A stretch of 64,000 nt of DNA from NCBI RefSeq assembly GCF_014524565.1, contig NZ_CP060139.1, positions 1,185,501 through 1,249,500 of the forward strand. The letters run 5' to 3'. The position numbers were made by a program, and so were the translations under genes. This document shows positions 1-7,663 of the stretch, one piece after another. The stretch's first letter is position 1; every line of letters starts with the position of its first letter. Source of the stretch: Croceimicrobium hydrocarbonivorans. Its GTDB lineage: Bacteria; Bacteroidota; Bacteroidia; Flavobacteriales; Schleiferiaceae. The notes under the pieces are model-generated. The model was not told the DNA's origin, did not search any database, and saw only the letters and a list, made by a program, of their open reading frames with translations.

Positions 1-1
1 T

Positions 2-676
2 GGTTTAGATATTATGTTGAGCTCATTAACTGACTCAACTGCTGATATCGAGATTGCATTCTACGATACCACTGGTTTTGCTTTCAACGCTGGATTCCCA
101 GCTGGAGCTACTGCTGCTTTCCGTAAATCATTCACCTTGAATGGTTCTTTAATCGGAACTAATGCTTATTTCGACTTGAACGATGCTAACGGTAACCCAT
201 TAGTATTACCAGCTCAGCCTTACTTGATGATCATCAACTTCTTCCCGAATGCAAGTGGTGGTGTGATTCGTATCGCGAATGACGCATCTTTCGATCAGCC
301 AGGATACGCTACTGTAATGCAGTTAGCTGACGGTAACTGGTATGGTGGATTTACTTCTGATGTACACGAAGGAACCTTCTTACGTTTGAACGTAGCTGAG
401 TACCAGCCCGGACAAGGTTTAGAAGAAGAAAACTTTGATGCCTTCACTATGTATCCTAACCCAACTGCAGGTGCTACCAAAATGGAATTTGCAGAAGGTG
501 GAAACTATACCATTGAAGTATTAGACATGACTGGCAGCCGCGTTATCTCTATCGAAGAGAGCGTAAATGCTAACGAAACCATCGAATTCGACATGAGCCA
601 ATACCCAATGGGTGTTTACATGGTAAATGTTAAAGGCGATCGTTTGAATAAAACTGTGAAGCTCACTGTGAAGTAA
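2..676 (+). CDS. T9SS-secreted protein, C-terminal part (5' end outside window)
   Basis: The frame is open to the first base of the window, and the residues before the first in-window ATG (position 14) still align with the downstream paralogue, so the true start lies upstream. The visible part matches the C-terminal third of the 826-2865 protein: an Asp/Thr-rich beta segment (DSTADIEIAFYDTTGF), an NFFPNA-G-VRIAN motif, then a T9SS type A sorting domain of about 75 residues. That domain starts at FTMYPNPTAG and ends in KTVKLTVK. The sorting domain is known to direct export through the outer membrane and is then cleaved or anchored. No catalytic domain is visible, so the function is unknown. 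A strong hairpin terminator follows 23 bp after the stop. Confidence 0.85.
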   Translation, partial: GLDIMLSSLTDSTADIEIAFYDTTGFAFNAGFPAGATAAFRKSFTLNGSLIGTNAYFDLNDANGNPLVLPAQPYLMIINFFPNASGGVIRIANDASFDQPGYATVMQLADGNWYGGFTSDVHEGTFLRLNVAEYQPGQGLEEENFDAFTMYPNPTAGATKMEFAEGGNYTIEVLDMTGSRVISIEESVNANETIEFDMSQYPMGVYMVNVKGDRLNKTVKLTVK

Positions 677-698
677 GAACGCAAGTCTTTAGATTTAA

Positions 699-735
699 AA
701 TCCCGGTTTGCATCCTGCAGATCGGGATTTTTTAT
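699..735 (+). terminator. Rho-independent terminator
   Basis: A 7-bp perfect stem (AATCCCG 699-705 with CGGGATT 723-729) is followed by a T-rich run (TTTTTATT). It lies directly after the T9SS cargo gene ending at 676 and separates it from its paralogue. Confidence 0.85.
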
Positions 736-825
736 TGCCCCCTATTGTGATAAAGGGCAATTAATGACAAGCAAAGGCTAGCACTTCCCGCTAATATTGT
801 GGTTTAAATCCCTATAAACTATAGT

Positions 826-2865
826 ATGAAAAAAGCAGCTATCCTTTTGGGCTCCGTTCTTATCGGCTCAGGTAGCCTTCTGGCTCAGAGTCAAGGAAAC
901 AAAGCCCCAATGGCAATTAAGCCGGCTCTCATTGAAAAACAAGAGCTTAACCGAGAGTACCGCGGGTACAACCAAAACTCTCAAATCGAGAGTGCAGCTA
1001 CGACTACTACTTTCTGGAGCGAAGACTTCTCTAACGGCATTCCATCTACTTGGCAACAAAACGGAAGCACTGCGCTTTCTGCTTGGGAATACCGCGGACC
1101 CAATACTGTTCCTACTAACGCAACAGGTTCTCAAGGAGCTTGGGCCCAAGGTACTGGTCCCATCGTAAGCCCTACAGCTAGTAACGGATTTGTGATTTTC
1201 GATTCTGATTTCTTGGATAACGCAGGTAGCCAAACCAATCCTGGTAGTGGCGTTGCTCCTGCTCCTCACATTGGTCGTTTGTTAACGGATACCATCGACC
1301 TTAGTGGTGAGACTGCAGTAGAATTAAGAATCAATTCTTACGCTCGTCAGTTCTTCAGCCGTTACTTCATCGCTTTCAGTAAAGACGCTGGTCAAACCTG
1401 GAACGATACCATCGAATTATACGATGCCCTCGAAGTAAATGAAGATTCTGAAGTTGATGGCGTAGAAACCTTCAACGTTTCTGGCTACATCGGTGGTGAG
1501 GCTCAAGCTATGATTCAGTTTATCTACGCTGGAAACAAGCCAGGTAACGTTAATGGAACTGGATACTACTACTGGATGTTAGACGATATCGAATTACGTT
1601 CACTTCCAGAAAATGCTTTCCGTTTCACCGAATTTAATGGTGCTCCTCCTCAAGATATCACCTTTAACGGAAATCCATTATACACCAAATACGGTGTAAT
1701 GAACGATGATCAAATTGTTCCTATCAATTTCGACGCTAACGTATACAACTACGGTTCTGTAACTCAAACTAACATCAAGTTAGAAGTAGAGATTTACGAC
1801 GGAACTGGTGGTCTTGTAACTACTGTGAGCTCTCCAGCTGGTGCTTCTTTACCAATGTTGGACACCTTAGACTTCAACACTTTAACTACTCCATCTTGGA
1901 CTCCTCCTGCTGTTGATGAGTATACTTTCATTTACAAAATTACTTCTGACAGCCTTTCTGTTTCTACTACCAATGCTACCGACACTGTTAACTTCAGCGT
2001 TCGCGAAAACAACTATGGTGTAGATTGGGGAACTATCGACAACTTCTTCGGTACTACTAGTGCTGTAGGTGATATGGTAGCTGCTGGTACTCGTTACGCT
2101 TTAGAAAACGAAGATTCTGACAGCACCGGTTCTGGTTTAGTATTCTTAGACGGTGTAGATATTTACTTATCTGCTCGTACTGACTCTACTGCCGACTTAG
2201 AAATCAGTCTTTTCGATACTACAGGCTTTGCTTTCAACGCTGGTTTCCCAGCTGGAACTACTCCTGAATTTACCCGCACTTATACCTTAAATGCTAACTC
2301 TATCGGTGGATTGATCCGTTTCCCATTCAGCTCCTTAGACAGTGTTTATGACAATGGCACCTGGACTGAAGTTGACCGTCCTTTGGCTGTTCCTACCGGA
2401 ACCTACTTTGTGATTGTAAACTTCTTCCCTAATGCAGCCGATGGTGTTGTACGTATCGCTAACAGCGCTCAATACTTCCAGCCTTCCGAGTCTGCAGTAT
2501 TCCAAACTGGCGACGGTGACTGGTTCGGTGGCTTCTTAAACTCTACTACTTTCGAAGCTCCTATCATCCGTTTAGCTGTAGCTGATGCTCCACGTTACGA
2601 TGTAAGCATCTCTGAAAATGATATCAACCGCTTCAGTGTGTATCCTAACCCAACCAATGGCGAAGGTTCAGTAGCATTCCACCAAGGTGGTACCTACTCT
2701 TTAAACCTTATCGACATGGTAGGTCGTGTACACTACAGCGATGAAGTAACCGTGAACGAAAACGAACGTCGTGAATTCAACTTCAACGACTTGAAGCCTG
2801 GTGTTTACCTACTTCAAATTGAAGGCGAAGGTTTAAACAAAACCATCAAACTTCAGGTTCAATAA
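826..2865 (+). CDS. T9SS type A sorting-domain protein with signal peptide
   Basis: 679 residues. A Sec signal peptide occupies about residues 1-20 (MKKAAILLGSVLIGSGSLLA, then QS). Around residues 60-260 is a jelly-roll region resembling choice-of-anchor J domains (FWSEDFSNGIPSTW at its start, WMLDDIELRS at its end). Beta-rich segments follow, and the last ~75 residues (FSVYPNPTNGEG to KTIKLQVQ) form a T9SS type A sorting domain. It is probably an abundant surface or secreted protein; no enzyme motif is seen. Codon choice is strikingly uniform (GCT, GGT, AAC, TCT), unlike most neighbours, which fits high expression. The upstream TAATATTG at 792-799 is a near-match to the Bacteroidota -7 element. 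It is a tandem paralogue of the gene at 2-676. Confidence 0.9.
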   Translation: MKKAAILLGSVLIGSGSLLAQSQGNKAPMAIKPALIEKQELNREYRGYNQNSQIESAATTTTFWSEDFSNGIPSTWQQNGSTALSAWEYRGPNTVPTNATGSQGAWAQGTGPIVSPTASNGFVIFDSDFLDNAGSQTNPGSGVAPAPHIGRLLTDTIDLSGETAVELRINSYARQFFSRYFIAFSKDAGQTWNDTIELYDALEVNEDSEVDGVETFNVSGYIGGEAQAMIQFIYAGNKPGNVNGTGYYYWMLDDIELRSLPENAFRFTEFNGAPPQDITFNGNPLYTKYGVMNDDQIVPINFDANVYNYGSVTQTNIKLEVEIYDGTGGLVTTVSSPAGASLPMLDTLDFNTLTTPSWTPPAVDEYTFIYKITSDSLSVSTTNATDTVNFSVRENNYGVDWGTIDNFFGTTSAVGDMVAAGTRYALENEDSDSTGSGLVFLDGVDIYLSARTDSTADLEISLFDTTGFAFNAGFPAGTTPEFTRTYTLNANSIGGLIRFPFSSLDSVYDNGTWTEVDRPLAVPTGTYFVIVNFFPNAADGVVRIANSAQYFQPSESAVFQTGDGDWFGGFLNSTTFEAPIIRLAVADAPRYDVSISENDINRFSVYPNPTNGEGSVAFHQGGTYSLNLIDMVGRVHYSDEVTVNENERREFNFNDLKPGVYLLQIEGEGLNKTIKLQVQ

Positions 2866-2888
2866 TCTGAAGAAGCTTTAGATTCAGA

Positions 2889-2926
2889 AAGCCGTCTCGG
2901 TCAAACCGAGACGGCTTTTTATTTTT
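2889..2926. terminator. Bidirectional hairpin terminator
   Basis: A stem of about 12 bp (2890-2901 with 2905-2916, loop CAA) is followed on the plus strand by TTTTTATTTTT. The reverse strand has a weaker T run, so the hairpin could also serve transcription from the minus strand, where the ABC gene ends at 2973. Confidence 0.85.
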
Positions 2927-2972
2927 ACAGTAATAGGATAGAATTCAAAGCCTGGTTCAGGCCTGAGAAATA

Positions 2973-3725
2973 TTAAACCTTGCGGCGAATTTTTTTGAAG
3001 AGCTCCGAACTGTACACGAAATCTACAATCTCGGCATTGTCGGTACCAAGAATCTCTTCACCAGTTCCCTGCCAGGCCTTCTTGCCGTCTTTAATGAAAA
3101 TGATATGATCCCCAATCTCAATTACTGAGTTCATATCATGGGTATTGATTACCGTTGTCATCTCAAACTCCTGAGTAATCTCCTGTAAAAGCTGGTCGAT
3201 AACAATAGCCGTTTTGGGATCTAAGCCAGAGTTCGGTTCATCACAAAAGAGATATTTCGGATTCATGCTAATGGCCCTTGCAATGGCCACCCGCTTTTGC
3301 ATACCTCCCGATAACTCGGATGGGAATTTCTGATTAACACCAGGTAAATTCACCCGTTCCAAACAAAAGTCAGCCCGATCCTTTTTCTCCGCTGCCGACA
3401 TACCACTAAACATACTTAGGGCGAAGGTTACATTCTCTTCAATGGTCAATGAATCAAACAAGGCATTGCCTTGAAACACCATTCCCATTTCAGTGCGTAA
3501 ACTCTTACGATCCTTGCGATTTAAATCGCCTAAAGCCGTGCCATCGTATTCAATCTCACCCGAATCGATATCATGCAAACCCACCAAGGATTTTAGAAAT
3601 ACCGTTTTACCGGATCCGCTCTGACCAATAATTAAATTCGTCTTCCCCTTGTAAAAGGAAGCATCAATACCCTTGAGCACTTCATGCTCCCCAAAAGACT
3701 TTCGTATTTCCTTTACTTCGATCAT
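2973..3725 (-). CDS. mlaF: MlaF-like ABC transporter ATP-binding protein
   Basis: 250 residues, the normal length for the Mla/Tgd/Mce-type ATPase that powers phospholipid transport between the membranes. Visible motifs are Walker A GQSGSGKT (residues 34-41), the signature LSGGMQKR, Walker B YLFCDEPNSGLDP and the switch His in NTHDMNSV. The start ATG at 3725 overlaps the stop of the permease gene by one base (TAATG), so the two are translationally coupled. No MlaD/MCE substrate-binding gene is visible downstream; a shared bidirectional hairpin closes the unit. Assignment to the family is firm; the exact lipid substrate is inferred. Confidence 0.9.
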   Translation of the reverse strand: MIEVKEIRKSFGEHEVLKGIDASFYKGKTNLIIGQSGSGKTVFLKSLVGLHDIDSGEIEYDGTALGDLNRKDRKSLRTEMGMVFQGNALFDSLTIEENVTFALSMFSGMSAAEKKDRADFCLERVNLPGVNQKFPSELSGGMQKRVAIARAISMNPKYLFCDEPNSGLDPKTAIVIDQLLQEITQEFEMTTVINTHDMNSVIEIGDHIIFIKDGKKAWQGTGEEILGTDNAEIVDFVYSSELFKKIRRKV

Positions 3726-4471
3726 TAGACCAGTAATACTTGGGTTAGCATATAGTTACTTACAATAATGGCCACAGAGCTGCTCACTACCGCCTTGGTG
3801 GCATTGATCCCCACCTCTATAGCACCGCCTCGGACATAAAATCCGAAATAGGCACTGATGCTTACAATTAGAAATGCAAAAACAAAGGTTTTTATCAAAG
3901 CATAGGTGATGTGATAGGCATTGAAGTCAACCGTAAGACCATAATAGTAGTCCTCTGCCGACATTACCCCTCCAATGGAAGCTAAATAGCCCCCCACTAA
4001 CCCCAGGGCCATACTAATGATGATTAGGATCGGATTAAAGAAAGCAAGGGCTGCAATTTTGGGTGCAATCAAATAAGATGCAGGATTCACCCCCATTACT
4101 TCCAGAGCATCAATCTGCTCGGAAACGCGCATACTCCCCAAGGTAGAAGCAATATTGGAGCCTACCTTACCTGCTAAAATCAAGCTGATAATGGTGGGAG
4201 AAAATTCCAGAACAATACTCTCGCGAGTGGCGATAGCAATGTAATAATCAGGAATCAGTGGATCATCAAGATTAAAGGCCGTTTGGATGGTTACAACCGC
4301 TCCCACGAATAAGGAGATTACTGCCACAATTCCCAGGGAGTTAATGCCCAGTAAATCCAGATCACTCAAAAAGGCATTATAATACATCTTGCCATTCTCA
4401 GGGCGACGAAAAGTGCGGCCCAATAGCACTATGTATTTCCCTAAAGACTCAATCCACTTGTTGAAAAACAT
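3725..4471 (-). CDS. mlaE: MlaE-family ABC transporter permease
   Basis: About 248 residues with five or so hydrophobic segments and the MlaE-family core (EFSPTIISLILAGKVGSNIA, then GSMRVSEQIDALEVMGVNP). This is the integral membrane part of a lipid ABC transporter. I choose the ATG at 4471 (MFFNKWIESLGKYIVLLGR) over a GTG at 4498 because a -7-like element (TATTTTCG on the minus strand, 4476-4483) lies inside the longer version, and because family members start near this point. It is followed immediately by the ATPase gene. The divergent neighbour is the lipoprotein-SprT-pur operon. Confidence 0.88.
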   Translation of the reverse strand: MFFNKWIESLGKYIVLLGRTFRRPENGKMYYNAFLSDLDLLGINSLGIVAVISLFVGAVVTIQTAFNLDDPLIPDYYIAIATRESIVLEFSPTIISLILAGKVGSNIASTLGSMRVSEQIDALEVMGVNPASYLIAPKIAALAFFNPILIIISMALGLVGGYLASIGGVMSAEDYYYGLTVDFNAYHITYALIKTFVFAFLIVSISAYFGFYVRGGAIEVGINATKAVVSSSVAIIVSNYMLTQVLLV

Positions 4472-4475
4472 ATCG

Positions 4476-4483
4476 CGAAAATA
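4476..4483 (-). promoter_or_regulatory. Near-consensus Bacteroidota -7 element for mlaEF
   Basis: The minus strand reads TATTTTCG, one mismatch from TAnnTTTG, five bases before the chosen ATG. It lies back to back with the plus-strand element at 4488-4495. Confidence 0.4.
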
Positions 4484-4487
4484 AGAG

Positions 4488-4495
4488 TAATTTTG
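4488..4495 (+). promoter_or_regulatory. Bacteroidota -7 element for the lipoprotein-SprT-purKE operon
   Basis: TAATTTTG is a perfect TAnnTTTG match 15 bases before the ATG at 4511. A TTG at 4461-4463 lies 24 bases upstream, slightly wider than the usual -33 spacing. Confidence 0.55.
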
Positions 4496-4510
4496 CACGG
4501 AGCTCTTATT

Positions 4511-4630
4511 ATGAAGAAAGGCATTTTACGAAAACTCCCCTTCTTGATTGCCCTCCTGCTTTGTTTGGCATTTACCGCCTGCAGAGGATTGGAGCCTTGC
4601 AATTGTCCGGGCAAAACTGAGCTTCGATGA
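4511..4630 (+). CDS. Very small cysteine-containing lipoprotein (39 aa)
   Basis: The frame reads MKKGILRKLPFLIALLLCLA, then a lipobox-like FTAC with the candidate lipidated Cys at 24, then a 15-residue tail RGLEPCNCPGKTELR with two more cysteines (C30, C32). The stop TGA (4628-4630) overlaps the next ATG (4627) as ATGA, and a perfect TAnnTTTG element lies upstream; both argue that it is a real, translated gene. Signal peptide plus lipobox place it in a membrane facing the periplasm. The function is unknown. The CxC tail could bind a metal or form a disulfide, but that is speculation. The Phe at -3 of the lipobox is atypical. Confidence 0.72.
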   Translation: MKKGILRKLPFLIALLLCLAFTACRGLEPCNCPGKTELR

Positions 4631-5265
4631 AGAAAGGACCGGATCCTTTTGCGGCCCTCAACAAATACCTGCCTACCGGCAGTTTGGAGCTCCTCCGTCC
4701 TTTACTGGATCGCTATCCCTTGCAGTTAAAAGTTAGCAAGCCCCGGAAAACCAAATTTGGCGATTATCGCTATCCGCAAAAAGGAGAAGCGCATCGCATT
4801 TCGGTGAATGGCGACCTCAACCCCTATGCTTTTCTAATAACCCTCTTACACGAATACGCTCACCTAGTGGCCTTCGATAAATTTGGCCGGAAGATTAAAG
4901 CACATGGTGAAGAATGGCAATTTTGCTTTCGTGAAATCGGCAGTCCTTTTTTAGATGCCAAAATTTTCCCCATCAAATTAGAACGCGCTTTTAGAGCCAG
5001 TTTGGCCCGCGGACATGCCAGCTCAGCCACGGATCATCAGCTGCTGCGAGTGCTCAAAGAATTCGATCAACAAGAATCGGCAGAGCCTCGTACCTTTGTC
5101 GAAGATTTAGAACCCGGCGCAATCTTCGTGCTTAATGGTCGCATCTTTAAGAAAGGACCCAAAAGTCGTAAGCGCTACAAATGTGACGAAGTTAAAAGCG
5201 GTCGTCAATTTATGGTACACCCCCTGGCAGAAGTCGGGATTTGGAAGGAAACAAATGAACACTAA
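4627..5265 (+). CDS. SprT-like zinc metalloprotease-family protein
   Basis: 212 residues. The zinc motif HEYAH (residues 75-79) is followed by HGEEW about 20 residues later, which would give the third ligand, as in SprT/Spartan-like domains. The C-terminal part (YKCDEVKSGRQFMVHPLAEV) is a small beta domain common in the Bacteroidota family. No signal peptide, so probably cytoplasmic. The eukaryotic relative Spartan degrades DNA-protein crosslinks, but the bacterial role is not settled. The start overlaps the lipoprotein stop (ATGA), and the 3' end overlaps purK by 11 bases. Confidence 0.82.
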   Translation: MKKGPDPFAALNKYLPTGSLELLRPLLDRYPLQLKVSKPRKTKFGDYRYPQKGEAHRISVNGDLNPYAFLITLLHEYAHLVAFDKFGRKIKAHGEEWQFCFREIGSPFLDAKIFPIKLERAFRASLARGHASSATDHQLLRVLKEFDQQESAEPRTFVEDLEPGAIFVLNGRIFKKGPKSRKRYKCDEVKSGRQFMVHPLAEVGIWKETNEH

Positions 5266-6418
5266 GAATTACTACTCTTCAGATTTCAGATTAGGAATTG
5301 TTGGCGGCGGGCAGCTAGGTAAAATGCTGCTGCAAGAAACCCGACGATTGGATATTGGAACCTCGGTTCTCGACCCTAGTGAGGTAGCACCTTGCAGACT
5401 GGGAAGCAATGAATTTACTGTAGGTTCACTTACAGATTTTGATACCGTTTATCAGTTCGGACAAAACTGCGATGTGCTGACCATCGAAATTGAAAATGTA
5501 AGCGTTGAGGCTCTTCAAAAGCTGGAAGAGGAAGGCAAGAAGGTGTTTCCACAGCCCCATATTATTCGCTTGATTCAAAGTAAAATTCGCCAAAAGAATT
5601 TCTATAAGGAAAACCTTATCCCCACCGCGGATTTCATCAGCTTCGAAAACAAAGCGGAACTGATGACAGCCATCAACAAGCAACAAGTTCCCTTTCCATT
5701 TGTATGGAAACAGAGCACTGGCGGTTTTGATGGCCGCGGGGTAGCTATGATTCGCAAGAAAGCAGATTTGGAAACTTTACCCGATGTACCTTGTCTAGCA
5801 GAAAGCATGGTTCCCTTTGAGAAGGAACTGGCTGTAGTAGTAGCCCGCTCCGCTAATGGTGAGTGCCGCTCCTTCCCTACGGTAGAGATGGATTTCCACC
5901 CCGAAGCCAATTTAGTAGAATATGTCTTCAGCCCCGGAAATGTAGAAGAAGCTATAAGCGACAAGGCCCAAGAATTAGCCCGAATGGTTGCCGAAAAGTT
6001 GGGCATTGTTGGTATTCTGGCGGTAGAGATGTTCCTCACCAAAGACGGAATGATCCTGATAAATGAGGTAGCACCCCGCGTTCACAATTCAGGGCACCTT
6101 AGTATTGAAGGCAATGTAAGCTCTCAATTTGAGCAGCATTTACGTGCCATTTTAGACCTTCCCTTAGGTTCTACCGAGACCATTCAACCTGCGGTGATGG
6201 TAAACCTGGTAGGTGATGAGGATTATACCGGCCCGGTATATTATGAGGGTATTGAAGAAATTATGGCTTTGAGCGGTGTGTATGTGCACCTCTATGGGAA
6301 GGCGGAAACTCGTCCCTTCCGGAAAATGGGTCATGTTACAATAATCGACCCCGACTTAGAAGCCGCCCGCGCCAAAGCCCGTATCGTAAAAGAAAAAATT
6401 AAAGTTATCAGTCAATGA
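5255..6418 (+). CDS. purK: N5-carboxyaminoimidazole ribonucleotide synthase
   Basis: 387 residues. PurK uses ATP and bicarbonate to carboxylate AIR in purine synthesis; PurE then rearranges the product. The N-terminal motif GIVGGGQLG (residues 14-22) and the ATP-grasp body (FVWKQSTGGFDGRGV, VEMFLTKDGMILINEVAPRVHNSGH) identify it. I use the ATG at 5255: an in-frame extension upstream would lie wholly inside the SprT-like gene and lacks family similarity. It ends in an ATGA overlap with purE, so the pair is coupled. Confidence 0.95.
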   Translation: MNTKNYYSSDFRLGIVGGGQLGKMLLQETRRLDIGTSVLDPSEVAPCRLGSNEFTVGSLTDFDTVYQFGQNCDVLTIEIENVSVEALQKLEEEGKKVFPQPHIIRLIQSKIRQKNFYKENLIPTADFISFENKAELMTAINKQQVPFPFVWKQSTGGFDGRGVAMIRKKADLETLPDVPCLAESMVPFEKELAVVVARSANGECRSFPTVEMDFHPEANLVEYVFSPGNVEEAISDKAQELARMVAEKLGIVGILAVEMFLTKDGMILINEVAPRVHNSGHLSIEGNVSSQFEQHLRAILDLPLGSTETIQPAVMVNLVGDEDYTGPVYYEGIEEIMALSGVYVHLYGKAETRPFRKMGHVTIIDPDLEAARAKARIVKEKIKVISQ

Positions 6419-6903
6419 GCGCCCAAGTAAGTGTAATCATGGGAAGCCAGAGCGACCTGCCTGTAATGCAAGAAGCCCTGGATGTACTTAAAGAATTAGG
6501 TGTTGAGGCCGAAGTAAATATCGTTTCGGCCCACCGTACCCCGGAAATCATGTTCGACTTTGCGAAGAACGCTCATGAAAAAGGAATTAAGGTGATTATT
6601 GCCGGTGCAGGTGGTGCAGCGCATTTACCCGGAATGGTAGCTTCTATGAGCCCTCTTCCTGTGATTGGTGTACCTGTAAAAAGCCGCAACTCTATTGATG
6701 GCTGGGACTCCGTTTTGTCAATCCTGCAAATGCCGAGCGGAGTGCCTGTGGCAACGGTAGCCCTAGACGGAGCCAAAAATGCCGGAATTTTGGCCGCCCA
6801 AATCATAGGCAGCCACGTTCCGGAAGTGCTTCAAAATATCATCGATTATAAGGAAGGCTTAAAAGCCAAGGTGATCGCTTCTCGCGAAAAGCTGAATTCC
6901 TAA
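6415..6903 (+). CDS. purE: N5-carboxyaminoimidazole ribonucleotide mutase
   Basis: 162 residues, the usual length of class I PurE. The motifs MGSQSDLPVM, SAHRTPE, AGAGGAAHLPGM and VPVKS match the family. It converts N5-CAIR made by PurK into CAIR. The ATG overlaps the purK stop. Its stop codon (6901-6903) overlaps the stop of the convergent LytTR gene (6900-6902), leaving no room for an intrinsic terminator between the two. Confidence 0.96.
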   Translation: MSAQVSVIMGSQSDLPVMQEALDVLKELGVEAEVNIVSAHRTPEIMFDFAKNAHEKGIKVIIAGAGGAAHLPGMVASMSPLPVIGVPVKSRNSIDGWDSVLSILQMPSGVPVATVALDGAKNAGILAAQIIGSHVPEVLQNIIDYKEGLKAKVIASREKLNS

Positions 6904-7661
6904 AGGTTTTTCAAAAGGGTCATTAACTGCTCCTTTTTTCGGTTGGCTACCGGAATTCGACTACCGTCTTCCAAAATAAGGTAGCCTCCATCCGTTTGCA
7001 CATACTTCTTCAGATAGTTCACATTCACCAAATGGGATTTGTGGATGCGTAGGAAATTATAACCTTCCAACATCATATCAAATTCCTTTAAGGTTTTGGA
7101 TGCCAGGAGATTCTTTTGACCATTCAAGAAGAAAGTGGTGTAATTGGAGCTACTCTCCAAACGGATAATATCGGTCAATCGAATTACGTGCATACCATCC
7201 GAAGTAGGCACCACAATCTTTTTAGGGGAATCTGAGGCCTGACGGATATTCTCTACTAGTACATTGAAATTACTAGCTCTTTTAGGAAGGCCCTTTTCAC
7301 TTTCCACTTTGCGGACGGCCTTAACCAATTCTTCCGGATCTACAGGTTTAAGAAGATAATCGAGAGCGCTAAACTTGATCGCTTGGATAGCGAATTCATC
7401 GTGGGCGGTAATAAATATTACGGCCGGATGCTTCTTCGTCTCATCTGCCATAAGGCCATTTAAAAGGTCGAAGCCACTTTCGCCTGCCAAATCAATATCC
7501 AGGAAAAGAACGTCTATATCTTCCTGATCCAGAAGATCCAAGCCCTCTTGCACGGAACCACCTTGTCCGGCAATTTCCAATTCAGGGCAAAATAAATCCA
7601 GTTTCCCCACTAAGGCTTCGCGCGAATTTTGTTCGTCGTCGATAATAACTGCTCTGAGCAT
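6900..7661 (-). CDS. LytTR-family response regulator
   Basis: 253 residues: an N-terminal receiver (acidic IDDE at 7-10, phosphoacceptor Asp 55 in VLFLDID, KPVDPEE near the end) and a C-terminal LytTR DNA-binding domain (RLESSSNYTTFFL, FLRIHKSHLVN, PVANRKKEQL). It starts two bases after the histidine-kinase stop, so kinase and regulator are co-transcribed and form a LytS/LytR-type two-component system. The target genes are unknown. The divergent HHH/barrel unit at 10609-13325 is a reasonable candidate by position only. Confidence 0.93.
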   Translation of the reverse strand: MLRAVIIDDEQNSREALVGKLDLFCPELEIAGQGGSVQEGLDLLDQEDIDVLFLDIDLAGESGFDLLNGLMADETKKHPAVIFITAHDEFAIQAIKFSALDYLLKPVDPEELVKAVRKVESEKGLPKRASNFNVLVENIRQASDSPKKIVVPTSDGMHVIRLTDIIRLESSSNYTTFFLNGQKNLLASKTLKEFDMMLEGYNFLRIHKSHLVNVNYLKKYVQTDGGYLILEDGSRIPVANRKKEQLMTLLKNL

Positions 7662-7663
7662 AT

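Noticed and set aside
5135-5254. Longer purK start 40 codons upstream
   Set aside because: The extension lies in the SprT-like gene and has no family similarity; the ATG at 5255 gives the GGGQLG motif at the expected place.
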